Shown here: piece by piece, positions 41,041 to 49,085 of the stretch
Layout: the number at the start of each line of letters is the position of its first letter
Position numbering within the stretch: the stretch's first letter is position 1
Source of the DNA: JAWVFM01 sp963823245
Lineage (GTDB): Bacteria > Actinomycetota > Thermoleophilia > Solirubrobacterales > 70-9
Assembly: GCA_963823245.1 (NCBI GenBank)
Contig: CAWGKQ010000008.1
Span: forward strand, 682,001 to 746,000
DNA length: 64,000 nucleotides
Direction: 5' to 3'
Translations under genes and position numbers: made by a program
The notes under the pieces: generated by a model
What the model saw: only the letters and a program-made list of their open reading frames with translations
Told to the model about the DNA's origin: nothing
The model's database searches: none

Positions 41041-41596
41041 GGCTCTCCTCTCTTACCGTGCCCGTGCCGATGGCTGGAGACCGCGACCTGCTCTTCCCCC
41101 CGGCGTCCGGGCGTGCGGGGTTGGTGTACAGCCCACGCGCCGCGGCGCTCGAATAGGTCGCGTCCCTCATCGCGGCGCCGGATTCGCCTCCGGCCCCGAG
41201 CGGGCTCTCACGGCCGAGGCGCGCGAGCTGAACGGCGCCCCTCGTGTAAATCTCGTCGATGTTCTTCACGTTGCCCGGCCGGCCCTGACGCTCGAGCATT
41301 GCCGAGCCGGCGCCGGGAAACACCGACTCGACCAGGCCGGCGGCGTCGTCCGTCCCGGCCTTCTTCTCGAGCAGGCCCTCGAGCAGCTCGGTCCCCGCCG
41401 AGAGGTCGGCGTTGATGGCGTTGACGATGCCGTTGACGGGCTCGCTCTTGGTGACGATCTCACCGACGGCGCCGATGACGACGTCCAGCCCCGAGGTGAT
41501 CTTCCTCAGCTCCATGATCACGGCGACGAGATAGACGACGAGGGCGAGGATGATCAGGACTACGGCGAGGAGCATGAAGACGGCGGCGGGTTCCAT
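41018..41596 (-). CDS. Single-span membrane protein in cox operon (P5)
   Basis: The 192-residue protein has one N-terminal membrane helix (about residues 5-28) followed by ELRKITSGLDVVIGAVGEIV, an amphipathic helical stretch with IVNAINADLSAG, and a Gly/Arg-rich tail. IVNAINADLSAG matches AVEAINKQFSG of P3. It is the longest of five neighbouring small proteins between coxG and coxM. I recognise no named family. A scaffold or membrane anchor for CO dehydrogenase is an inference from position. Confidence 0.75.
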   Translation of the reverse strand: MEPAAVFMLLAVVLIILALVVYLVAVIMELRKITSGLDVVIGAVGEIVTKSEPVNGIVNAINADLSAGTELLEGLLEKKAGTDDAAGLVESVFPGAGSAMLERQGRPGNVKNIDEIYTRGAVQLARLGRESPLGAGGESGAAMRDATYSSAAARGLYTNPARPDAGGKSRSRSPAIGTGTVREESPADPGAN

Positions 41597-41601
41597 CGTG
41601 A

Positions 41602-41859
41602 TCAGGCGTCGTCGAGGATCTCGTCGAGGGAGCCGCCGTACCTAGCGACGACGGTGACGGTCTGATTTACCTGGGTCTGAGTGGTGTGCAGAAGCTCGAC
41701 GCCGTCGAGGTCCTTCGACGCCGCCTTCGCGACCGGGGCGATGGCCTCGACGGTGGGCACGACGCTCTTGGCGGCGGCGAGAACGCCGCGGAGCAGGATT
41801 ACGACGACCGGAACGATCACCAGCAGCAAGACGATGTCGCCGATCCACCAGAGAGTCAT
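41602..41859 (-). CDS. Single-span membrane protein in cox operon (P4)
   Basis: The 85-residue protein starts MTLWWIGDIVLLLVIVPVVV, a single membrane helix. It then has PTVEAIAPVAKAASKDLDGV, an amphipathic helix, and ends GGSLDEILDDA. It overlaps the stop of P3 by 4 bp and lies 5 bp before P5. The layout (short N-terminus, one helix, cytosolic helix) is the same as in its neighbours. Confidence 0.75.
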   Translation of the reverse strand: MTLWWIGDIVLLLVIVPVVVILLRGVLAAAKSVVPTVEAIAPVAKAASKDLDGVELLHTTQTQVNQTVTVVARYGGSLDEILDDA

Positions 41860-42134
41860 TGCTTCCTCGCATGCGCTGCGACGATCGCCGCCTTGTCGGC
41901 GACGCCGGGCATCAGGCCGATGATTCCGGAGAACTGCTTGTTGATCGCCTCGACGGCGGGAGTAAGCGGACGCAGATGCTCGGCCTCGACGGTGGTGAGC
42001 GCGGACCCCAGCGTGCCGAGTCCCTCGGCGATTCTGGTCAGGCGCCGGCGGATCTCGATCAAGGCGAGCGCGAGAACGACGATGAGGATTACCGCCTCGA
42101 TGACGCTCAGCACGATCAGTAGCGAGGTGCTCAG
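41856..42134 (-). CDS. Single-span membrane protein in cox operon (P3), CTG start
   Basis: The 92-residue protein reads (CTG)STSLLIVLSVIEAVILIVV, one membrane helix, then IRRRLTRIAEGLGTLGSALT and AVEAINKQFSGI. The only start that fits is CTG 42132-42134. It overlaps the stop of P2 as CTGA and has AAGGAG five bases upstream. The ER(R/K) turn and AINxxxSG resemble P5, so the two are probably paralogs. Confidence 0.72.
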   Translation of the reverse strand: MSTSLLIVLSVIEAVILIVVLALALIEIRRRLTRIAEGLGTLGSALTTVEAEHLRPLTPAVEAINKQFSGIIGLMPGVADKAAIVAAHARKQ

Positions 42135-42436
42135 GTCGACTCCTTCGCGTAGCCCTGTGAGAGCGCGTTCATGTATCCGTCCTGAACGACTCCCTCCGCC
42201 GCAATCTGCTCCAGCACGGGCGCCGTGGCCTCGAGCTGCGGGATATTGGCGGTGTTCTCGGCCACCTTTCCCGCGCCGTCGAGCAGGCCGCCGACGCTTG
42301 CCTCGATGTTCCTGAGATAGCGCAGCAGGAGGAGCAGCATGCCCGCCACGACGAGCGCCACGACGAGCCCCAGTCCGAGGGAGACGTACCAAAGCGTGCG
42401 CTCCGCGTGCGCGAGCGCAATCGGCACCGCGATCAT
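42131..42436 (-). CDS. Single-span membrane protein in cox operon (P2)
   Basis: The 101-residue protein has one helix in LWYVSLGLGLVVALVVAGML (about residues 15-38), then EASVGGLLDGAGKVAENTAN, a helical cytosolic part. The WYVxLxLGxVV block is shared with P1. Start and stop overlap both neighbours by 4 bp. Function unknown. Confidence 0.75.
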   Translation of the reverse strand: MIAVPIALAHAERTLWYVSLGLGLVVALVVAGMLLLLLRYLRNIEASVGGLLDGAGKVAENTANIPQLEATAPVLEQIAAEGVVQDGYMNALSQGYAKEST

Positions 42437-42723
42437 CTGCCCACTGCCGCCTTTCGAAGCGCCCGGGCAGCGTGGAGGATCCTCACGCCGGACTCGTTGA
42501 CCTGGCCGACGCCGCTCAGCTCGTCGGTCTGCGTGCGGACCGTGTCAACGGCGCCCACTGCGGTCCGCGCCTGCCCGTCAATCCGCGACGCCAGGACCAG
42601 GATCGTCACGACGATGATCACCGCCACCGCCACAACGACAACCCCGAGCGCCAACCCTACGTACCAAGCCGTTGTGTCCGCGCTGATCAGCACGCTCGTT
42701 GGCTCCAGTCCTCCGGTGGGCAT
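42433..42723 (-). CDS. Single-span membrane protein in cox operon (P1)
   Basis: The 96-residue protein has AWYVGLALGVVVVAVAVIIV as its single membrane helix (about residues 19-42), then SRIDGQARTAVGAVDTVRTQ and a helical tail. It is the first of the five-gene array, 81 bp after coxG. The helix block is a close match to that of P2. Function unknown. Confidence 0.75.
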   Translation of the reverse strand: MPTGGLEPTSVLISADTTAWYVGLALGVVVVAVAVIIVVTILVLASRIDGQARTAVGAVDTVRTQTDELSGVGQVNESGVRILHAARALRKAAVGR

Positions 42724-42804
42724 CCAATCCGTCCGGTCTCACTACGCTCCCGGCCCGGGACTCGAGAGAGATTAATGCACGCCGCAGGGGGGCGGGGACG
42801 AGGG

Positions 42805-43251
42805 TCAGCTCTGCGCGAGGTTTGCGGCGAACTCCGCGATCATCCCCTCCGTCACGGCCGCGATGACGCCCTCGCCCATCTGCGCCGCCTTGCCGATGAC
42901 GTTGACGTCGGAGTGGATCTCGGCCTCGGTTCGCTGCCCGGCCTCGGTCAATTGGAGCTCCACCCTCGCATCGGCATTGCCCTGCCCACCGGCCTCCTTG
43001 GCCCTGGCGCTCAAAACCGCCCGGTGCTCGGCGTCATCACGCTCGACGATCTCAGCCGGGCCCGTATAGACCATCGACATCGACCCGAGCCTGATCTTGA
43101 CCTCGGCCGTGGCGCTCGTCTCGCCCGTCTTCTCCACCACCCGGGCACCGGGGACGCAGGGCACCACGCGCTCCAGGTCCAACATCATGCTCCAGACCTC
43201 CGCAATGGGCTTCTCGACAGAGAAGGAATTGTCGAAGTGCATTGCCGCCAT
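42805..43251 (-). CDS. coxG: CoxG-type SRPBCC protein
   Basis: The 148-residue protein begins MAAMHFDNSFSVEKPIAEVW, with PCVPGARVV and the CoxG pattern GQGNADARVELQL. GGAGG lies 6 bp before the ATG 43251. CoxG proteins have a START-like ligand pocket. Recent work on actinobacterial CO dehydrogenase assigns CoxG a role in carrying menaquinone to the enzyme at the membrane. It is the first gene of the minus-strand cox series. Confidence 0.88.
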   Translation of the reverse strand: MAAMHFDNSFSVEKPIAEVWSMMLDLERVVPCVPGARVVEKTGETSATAEVKIRLGSMSMVYTGPAEIVERDDAEHRAVLSARAKEAGGQGNADARVELQLTEAGQRTEAEIHSDVNVIGKAAQMGEGVIAAVTEGMIAEFAANLAQS

Positions 43252-43346
43252 CGCGCTCCTCCGTACGCAGTCTGCCAGAGGAGGCTTCGGCCACCGCGCC
43301 ACGGCGCCCTCGAGGCAACTCAGCCGGCAGTCGCGCTGGTAGCTTC

Positions 43347-43895
43347 GTGTCGATTCAGGCAGGCACCCACAAACTCGGGCCCGACAATGCTGTCCTTAGC
43401 GTGAAGACGGGCCGTCAGGGCGCCGCCGCAAAGGCGGGTCACGACCTCGTGATCGACGTCACCTCCTGGGAGGCGACACTCGACGTCGGCGATGACCCGG
43501 GTGAGATCAGCGTCGCGCTCGACGCCGACGCCGGCTCCCTTCGCGTGCTCCAGGGAACGGGGGGGATCCAGGCGCTGAGCGAAGACGACAAGCTGGACAT
43601 CAGCAAGACGATCGCGGAGGAGGTCCTGCCCGCAGGGACGATCGGGTTTCGGTCGACCTCCGTCGACGCCTCCGACGGCGGCCGGCGCCTGCGCGTGCGC
43701 GGCGACCTCGACATCGCCGGCACCAGCCACCCGATCGAGTTCGAGCTGAGCATCAGCCCCGAACGCGAGATCGCGGGCGGCGCCACCCTCAAGCAGACCG
43801 AGTGGGGGATCAAGCCCTACTCGGCCCTGTTCGGGACGCTCAAGGTCGCGGACGAGGTCCGGGTCGAGGTCGAGGCGCGGCTGCCCGCAGCCTGA
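43347..43895 (+). CDS. YceI-family lipid-binding-like protein
   Basis: The 182-residue protein from GTG 43347 reads AKAGHDLVIDVTSWEATLDV, LRVRGDLDIAGTSHPIEFEL and LKQTEWGIKPYSALFGTLKV, the YceI beta-barrel pattern. YceI proteins bind isoprenoids or quinones. No signal peptide is visible, so it should be cytosolic. It is divergent from coxG across 95 bp. A role in quinone supply would fit the context but is inferred. Confidence 0.82.
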   Translation: MSIQAGTHKLGPDNAVLSVKTGRQGAAAKAGHDLVIDVTSWEATLDVGDDPGEISVALDADAGSLRVLQGTGGIQALSEDDKLDISKTIAEEVLPAGTIGFRSTSVDASDGGRRLRVRGDLDIAGTSHPIEFELSISPEREIAGGATLKQTEWGIKPYSALFGTLKVADEVRVEVEARLPAA

Positions 43896-43954
43896 TCGCC
43901 GAAGCCAGCTCTCACCGACTCCGCTCCCGATCTGCTTAGCTACTGCCTAGGTAA

Positions 43955-44347
43955 ATGGCAGCATCACGCGACCTGAGCCTAGGCGATGCGGCCCGCGCTA
44001 TCGGCGTCAGCCCCGACACGCTGCGGCGCTGGGATCGCCAGGGCAAGCTTCGCGTCCACCGGGACGCGGCCAACCGCCGGATCGTCCCCGAGAGCGAAGT
44101 GGCGAGGCTGAGCAAGCGGCCGCGGCGCCACAAGACAGGTGTCAAGAGCTCGCCGCGAAACCGCTTCGCCGGGATCGTCAAGTCGGTCGAGGTCGACGGA
44201 GTCATGGCTCTCGTCGAGATCGAGGCGGGGCCGCACCTCATCACCGCGGCGATCACCCGGGATTCCGCCGAGGAGCTCGGCCTCGCGCCGGGCCTGCCGG
44301 CGACCGCGCTCGTCAAGGCCACGTCGGTGATGATCGAGCGGGGCTGA
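43955..44347 (+). CDS. MerR-type HTH fused to a Mop/TOBE molybdate-binding domain
   Basis: The 130-residue protein has an N-terminal helix-turn-helix (LGDAARAIGVSPDTLRRWDR, then GKLRVHRDAANRRIVPESEV) and a C-terminal Mop-type TOBE domain (RNRFAGIVKSVEVDGVMALVE, split by VTRDSAEELGL-like). Such proteins sense molybdate. The start lies 3 bp from the modA frame at its 3' end, so it is probably a molybdate-responsive regulator of the mod genes and perhaps of the cox operon. Confidence 0.82.
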   Translation: MAASRDLSLGDAARAIGVSPDTLRRWDRQGKLRVHRDAANRRIVPESEVARLSKRPRRHKTGVKSSPRNRFAGIVKSVEVDGVMALVEIEAGPHLITAAITRDSAEELGLAPGLPATALVKATSVMIERG

Positions 44348-44349
44348 CG

Positions 44350-45091
44350 GTGAAACCCGCCCTGGTCGCGTTCGTTGCCGCCTGCGCACTGACCGCGGGC
44401 TGTGGCGGGAGCTCGTCGGGGATCACCGTCTCGGCGGCCTCGTCGCTTCAAACCGCATTCGAACGCTACGCCGACCGCTTCGCTGAGCGTCCGAAGTACA
44501 GCTTCGCCGGATCCGACGTGCTCGCGGCGCAGATTCGTCAGGGCGCGCGGCCGGACGCCTATGCAGCCGCCGACACACAGCTCCCGGCCTCCCTGCATCG
44601 AGCCGGCTTGGTCGGCCCTCCGCGGGTGTTCGCCACCAACGAACTGGTGATCGCGCGAGCCGAGCGGCGCACCGCCGATCCACTCCGTTCGCGATCTCGC
44701 CCGGCCCGGGCTCGACCTGGTGATCGGTGATCCCTCGGTACCCGTCGGCATCTACACTCGCCAAGTCCTCGCCCGCCTTCCCGCCGGCGTACGCAAGGCG
44801 GTCCTGGCCAACGTACGCTCGCAGGAGCCCGACGTGGCCGGAATCGTCGGCAAGCTCGGCGTCGGAGCGGCAGACGCGGCGTTCCTCTACAACAGCGACG
44901 TCGTCGCCGCCGGCAGCTCGCTTCGAGAGGTCCCCCTTCCCCCCAGCCTGCAGCCAACCGTCCGCTATGGGATTGCAACCGTTGACGGCTCCCCCGATCC
45001 CGCGGCAGCGCGCCGGTTCGTCGCCGGCCTTCTGACCCCGCCGGGGCGGCGGCTGCTGCGCCAGGCCGGGTTCGGCCTTCCCCCCCGTTGA
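44350..45091 (+). pseudogene. modA: Molybdate-binding protein ModA, one frameshift
   Basis: From GTG 44350 the frame has a signal with lipobox TAGCGGS, then ITVSAASSLQTAFERYADRF and PDAYAAADTQLPASL, standard ModA. Near 44680 the reading moves to the next frame (SVRDLARPGLDLVIGDP), continuing from 44720 with VPVGIYTRQVLARLP to 45091. One shift separates the two halves. An intact ModBC beside it suggests either a recent lesion or a sequencing error. The product would capture molybdate or tungstate outside the membrane. Confidence 0.85.
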
Positions 45092-45885
45092 AGGGACGGG
45101 CGTTCGCGGTCGCAGCGGGTGCGGCGACGGCGCTGACCGTCGCCTTCCTGATCGTTCCCGTCGTCGCGCTCTTCGTCCACACTTCCCCCGGAAGGCTCGT
45201 CTCTAGTCTCGGAGAGCAGGGCTCGCTCGAGGCGCTGCGGCTGAGCATTGAGACGACACTGGCCGCGCTTGCCGTGATCCTTGCCGTCGGGACACCGACG
45301 GCGTGGATCCTCGCCCGGCGCCGCTTTCGCGGTCGCTCGCTGGTCGTGACCGCGGTGGAACTGCCACTCGTCATGCCGCCTGCCGTCGCCGGGCTCGCGC
45401 TCCTCGCCGCGTTCGGCCCCAGCGGGCTGCTCGGCTCGGAGATCGACTCGCTTGGAATCCGGCTCGTCTTCGAAACGGCGGGGGTTGTAGTGGCGCTGGT
45501 CTTCGTCTCGGCCCCCTTCTACATTCGGGCCGCCCAGGCGGCGTTCGCCTCACTCGACCCGGATCTGCTCGCGGCGTCGCGGACCCTCGGCGCCGGAGAG
45601 GCGCGAACGCTGATCCGGATCGCGCTGCCGTTGTCGAGGCCGGCGCTGGCGGCGGGCGCCGCCCTCGCGTGGGGGCGCGCGCTCGGAGAGTTCGGCGCCA
45701 CCCTGATCTTCGCCGGCAGCCTCGAGGGCGTGACCCAAACGGCACCGCTCGCGATCTTCGCCCGCTTCTCGACCGACTTCACGGGCGCCCTGGCGCTTGC
45801 CGCGGTCCTCGTCGCCCTGAGCGCCGCGATCCTCGTCGCCGTAAAGCTCGTCGACCGTTCCAGTCTCGATGTCGTTCGCCCTTGA
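45088..45885 (+). CDS. modB: Molybdate ABC transporter permease
   Basis: The 265-residue protein has about six helices and the EAA loop ASRTLGAGEARTLIRIALPL with GRALGEFGATLIFAGS, specific for ModB. It starts with TTG 45088, overlapping the modA stop (TTGA). It forms the molybdate channel with ModC. Confidence 0.93.
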   Translation: MKGRAFAVAAGAATALTVAFLIVPVVALFVHTSPGRLVSSLGEQGSLEALRLSIETTLAALAVILAVGTPTAWILARRRFRGRSLVVTAVELPLVMPPAVAGLALLAAFGPSGLLGSEIDSLGIRLVFETAGVVVALVFVSAPFYIRAAQAAFASLDPDLLAASRTLGAGEARTLIRIALPLSRPALAAGAALAWGRALGEFGATLIFAGSLEGVTQTAPLAIFARFSTDFTGALALAAVLVALSAAILVAVKLVDRSSLDVVRP

Positions 45886-46939
45886 GGCCCGCACACCCCT
45901 CCGCTCCTTCGAGCTCGATGTCGAGTTGACGGCACCGGGCGCCCACTGTCTCGCGATCGTCGGACCCTCCGGCGCGGGGAAGACGACGATTCTCCGCATC
46001 GCGGCGGGGCTGATGCGCCCGGCGGCGGGGAGGGTAAGCGCCGCCGGGGAGGTCTGGCTCGACACCGCGCGCGGGCTCGAGCTGCCGGCCGAGTCGCGGC
46101 AGTGCGGCATGTTGTTCCAGGGCTACGCGCTGTTCCCACACATGACGGCGTTGCAGAACGTGGCCTACCCGCTCACCGATCTCCCGCGCCACGAGCGCGG
46201 ACGCCGCGCGCTCTCGTTGCTCGAGCGGTTCGGAATGGCGGGCCTGGCGACGGCGCGCCCCGCCGAGCTCTCCGGCGGCGAGCGCCAGCGCGTGGCTCTG
46301 GCCCGGGCGCTCGCCAGAGGCCCGAGCGTCCTCCTTCTCGATGAGCCTCTCTCGGCGCTTGACCCCCATACGCGGACGGCAGTTGCCGCCGAGCTTCGAG
46401 GGACGCTCTCCGAGACCGGGGTCCCGACCCTCCTGGTCACCCACGAGTTCAGCGAGGCCGCGGCGATCGGCGACGAGGTCGCGGTGGTCGACGCGGGCAG
46501 GGTGATCCAGCTCGGGACGCCGGCGGAGGTCGCCGCCCGTCCGGCCGCCGGCTTCGTCGCGAGCCTCGTCGGGGCGGTCGTGCTCACCGGCACCGCACAC
46601 CCGGCGGCGGACGGCCTCACGGCCGTCGAGCTCGACGGGGGTGGCACGATCCTCAGCTCCGACTTGGTGCACGGCCGGGTCTCGGCGAGCGTCTATCCAT
46701 GGGAGATCGAGCTCCACAGGCCACACGGCGAACACCATGGCTCGGCGCGAAACGAGCTCGTCGGCACGGTTGCCTCGCGCTGGACGATCGGCGGGCGGGT
46801 GAGGGTCGGCATCGACGCGGCCCAGCCGCTGGTCGCCGAGGTGACGGAGGCATCGATCGTGCGCCTCGGCCTCGAGGTGGGATCGCCCGTCAGGGCGACC
46901 TGGAAGGCGGTCGCCACCCGCCTCCTGCCGCGCTCTTGA
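45869..46939 (+). CDS. modC: Molybdate ABC transporter ATP-binding protein
   Basis: The 356-residue protein has Walker A GPSGAGKTT, signature LSGGERQRVALARAL, Walker B LLLDEPLSALD and a C-terminal TOBE domain (about residues 285-350) that can bind oxyanions. It overlaps modB by 17 bp. With ModB it drives molybdate uptake for the neighbouring molybdoenzymes. Confidence 0.93.
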   Translation: MSFALEARTPLRSFELDVELTAPGAHCLAIVGPSGAGKTTILRIAAGLMRPAAGRVSAAGEVWLDTARGLELPAESRQCGMLFQGYALFPHMTALQNVAYPLTDLPRHERGRRALSLLERFGMAGLATARPAELSGGERQRVALARALARGPSVLLLDEPLSALDPHTRTAVAAELRGTLSETGVPTLLVTHEFSEAAAIGDEVAVVDAGRVIQLGTPAEVAARPAAGFVASLVGAVVLTGTAHPAADGLTAVELDGGGTILSSDLVHGRVSASVYPWEIELHRPHGEHHGSARNELVGTVASRWTIGGRVRVGIDAAQPLVAEVTEASIVRLGLEVGSPVRATWKAVATRLLPRS

Positions 46940-46960
46940 AGCGGGCTCGCCTTCGGGCGA

Positions 46961-47701
46961 TCAGCCGGTGGGCCCGAAACGCTCGGTTCTGATCTGCCTC
47001 GGGTCGGACCCCGCCGCGAGCAATAGGCCGGTCGCAGCCTCGACGAATCCGTTCGAGCCGCAGACGAATGCGATGCAGGCGTCGATCTGCGGCATCGCCA
47101 TCCGCAACAGCGAGGCGTCGAGGCGGCCCGTATGACCCTTCCAGCCATCCGGTGGCTCGCGGGTGAATGTCAGCGCGGCATCATCGCCGAGCTCGTCTTG
47201 GTAGATCACATCCTCCGGTGTCCTGACCGAGTAGATCAACCGCATTGGTAGATCGGGCATGGTGCGGCGGCGATGACGGAGCATTGCCATGAGCGGGACC
47301 ACCCCGGACCCACCGCCGAGGAGAAGCACCGGCTTCTCCCCGCGCCAGACGAAATAGGACGCGAAGGGCCCTCGGACCTCGACCTGGTCACCCTCGATGA
47401 CCACGTCGTGGAAATAGGGGGAGACTTCACCCTCGTCGAGGCGGTCGATCGTCAACTCGATCTCGCCCTCGTCGAGCGGCGAGGATGCGACCGAGTAGGA
47501 GCGCTGGGCACGGTAGCCGTCTTCGGCGGTGAGCCGGACGTCGTAGTGCTGACCGGGCAGGTGTGGCGTCCACATCGGCAAGGCGATGCGAAACGACTTG
47601 ACCCGCGGCGTCTCTCGCCTGATCGACTTGACAGTCCCGATCTGCCAGCGGCCCGGGGCGCGCTGCTGGACCGGTGTCAGTCGGTCCGGCTCGACCGACA
47701 T
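46961..47701 (-). CDS. FAD/NAD(P)H ferredoxin-reductase-like partner of a molybdoenzyme
   Basis: The 246-residue protein has the FNR fold: RSYSVASSPLDEG (FAD site), LLLGGGSGVVPLMAMLR (nucleotide site) and IAFVCGSNGFVEAAT. Its start overlaps the stop of the sulfite-oxidase-like gene (TGATG), so the two are translated together. It probably supplies or takes electrons for that molybdoenzyme. The direction is not known. Confidence 0.85.
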   Translation of the reverse strand: MSVEPDRLTPVQQRAPGRWQIGTVKSIRRETPRVKSFRIALPMWTPHLPGQHYDVRLTAEDGYRAQRSYSVASSPLDEGEIELTIDRLDEGEVSPYFHDVVIEGDQVEVRGPFASYFVWRGEKPVLLLGGGSGVVPLMAMLRHRRRTMPDLPMRLIYSVRTPEDVIYQDELGDDAALTFTREPPDGWKGHTGRLDASLLRMAMPQIDACIAFVCGSNGFVEAATGLLLAAGSDPRQIRTERFGPTG

Positions 47702-48312
47702 CAGTCCGTCCAATAGCGCTCCTCGCTCCAGGGATCGCCGCGATTGTGGTACCCGTTCGCCTCCCAGAACCCCGGCTCGTCATGGTCGGTCACCCGAAGC
47801 CCGGCGACCCACTTGGCGCTCTTCCAGAAATAGAGGTGGGGTACGAGCAGGCGCGCCGGACCACCGTGTTCGCGCGGAAGTGGCTCGCCCTCGTGTTCCC
47901 ATGCGACCCACGCCTTCCCATCGGTCAGGTCCTCGATCGCGAGGTTTGTCGTGTAGCCGCCGTAGGAGTAGGCCATCGCATACGCGTCAAGAGGCTCGAC
48001 CTCCTCGAAGAGCGTGTCAACGGAAACACCGCCGAAGCTCGTGCCGAGCTTCGACCACTTGGTCACGCAGTGAATGTCGCACGGGATCTGTTCCCACGGC
48101 AGCGCACGGAACTGCTCCCAAGTCCACTCGCGTGGCTCGGCGACCATGCCATCGACGCGAAAGCGCCACTGATCGAGGTGGACGTCGGGCGTCGGACCGG
48201 CGGTCAGCACCGGGAATCCGTCTTCGGCGTATTGACCGGGCGGGAGGCGGTCGGCCACCTCGTCCGGTGATCGTCGGCGACCCCTGAAGCCTCGGGAGAC
48301 GAAGCCGTTCAC
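47701..48312 (-). CDS. Sulfite-oxidase-like molybdopterin protein
   Basis: The 203-residue protein is the cofactor domain of the sulfite oxidase family: IHCVTKWSKLGTSFGGVSVD with the Mo-ligand Cys, then HGGPARLLVPHLYFWKSAKW. No Tat signal is seen, so it is cytosolic. Together with the overlapping reductase it forms a two-part system like those seen in many actinobacteria. The substrate is unknown. MsrP-type reductases are related but usually have a Tat signal. Confidence 0.9.
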   Translation of the reverse strand: MNGFVSRGFRGRRRSPDEVADRLPPGQYAEDGFPVLTAGPTPDVHLDQWRFRVDGMVAEPREWTWEQFRALPWEQIPCDIHCVTKWSKLGTSFGGVSVDTLFEEVEPLDAYAMAYSYGGYTTNLAIEDLTDGKAWVAWEHEGEPLPREHGGPARLLVPHLYFWKSAKWVAGLRVTDHDEPGFWEANGYHNRGDPWSEERYWTD

Positions 48313-48431
48313 GGCTTCACCCTCTTCGTTCGCTGCCGGTCAAGCTGCCCCAGCCTACGCTTCAGTCAACTGGCGTCGCGACTCGCCGGAACTGGATTGC
48401 CTCGGGCGGCGCCCGTGCCTCCGACCTTCAG

Positions 48432-48490
48432 TAGCGGGAGCCCGCTACGTCTCCCGCGGTGACGCGCGCATCATCGAGCTGGTTGCCGTC
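48432..48490. repeat. GCCCGCTACGTCTCCCGCGG motif, isolated copy 4
   Basis: GTAGCGGG-AG-CCCGCTAC forms an inverted repeat, followed by GTCTCCCGCGGTGACGCGCG. The plus frame reads GARYVSRGDARIIELVAV and stops. The same string ends the three 220-bp repeats and recurs at 60087. Here it lies alone, without iterons or a tRNA tail. Confidence 0.55.
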
Positions 48491-48539
48491 TGACCCGACG
48501 CGCGTGGGCTTCCGCCTCCGGGGGGGCCGCCCATCGTGG

Positions 48540-48977
48540 CTATCCCCGCAAGTTCTGCGTCCAACGGCGGTTGCTGACCCGGCGGGGCTCCGGCAGCAAC
48601 GCGTGGGGGTAGGTGGCGAGGATCGCGTCGACCCCAATCGGGAACTCGAACTCGGCCGCATCGGCTTGCGCGAGGCTGACATTGCTCCAGCCGTTGGCCT
48701 CGATCCGATGCTGAGCCCGGGCGAGCATCGCGTCGGTCAGATCAACGCCGACGATCCGGCCCTTGGGACCGATTTCCTGCTCGATCAACGCGAAGTTGAG
48801 GCCCGTGCCGCACGCGATCTCGACCACGGTGTCGCCCGGGCGAAGCCGGAGCGCCTGGACGGCCCTGCGGCGGTGGGCCCGCTGAAGGTAGTAGAGCCGT
48901 GAAGTGCGGTCGTAGCGCCGGGCCCTCTTGCGGTAGCCCTCGATGAGATGGTCTCGCGTACTGCCGGTCCGGCGCAT
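48540..48977 (-). pseudogene. Methyltransferase, C-terminally truncated
   Basis: The 145-residue frame has VVEIACGTGLNFALIEQEIG, VGVDLTDAMLARA and LAQADAAEFEFP, then changes to unrelated sequence (RRVSNRRWTQNLRG) where relatives have the second half of the fold. It stops about 60 residues short. The N-terminal part resembles the fragment at 3216-3485. Likely a decayed gene. Confidence 0.6.
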
Positions 48978-49085
48978 GGTGTGCTCCTAGATGAGGAGAC
49001 GACACTATGGCGCCGTCGTTCAGGAACGCGGAACTACCACTAAGTCGATGGCCGCCGCGGGACGACTAAGCCCAGACGATCCGGA

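Noticed and set aside
41018..42723. Five small frames as random high-GC open frames
   Set aside because: I considered this and rejected it because each has a clear membrane helix, they share paralogous blocks, and starts and stops overlap in operon style.
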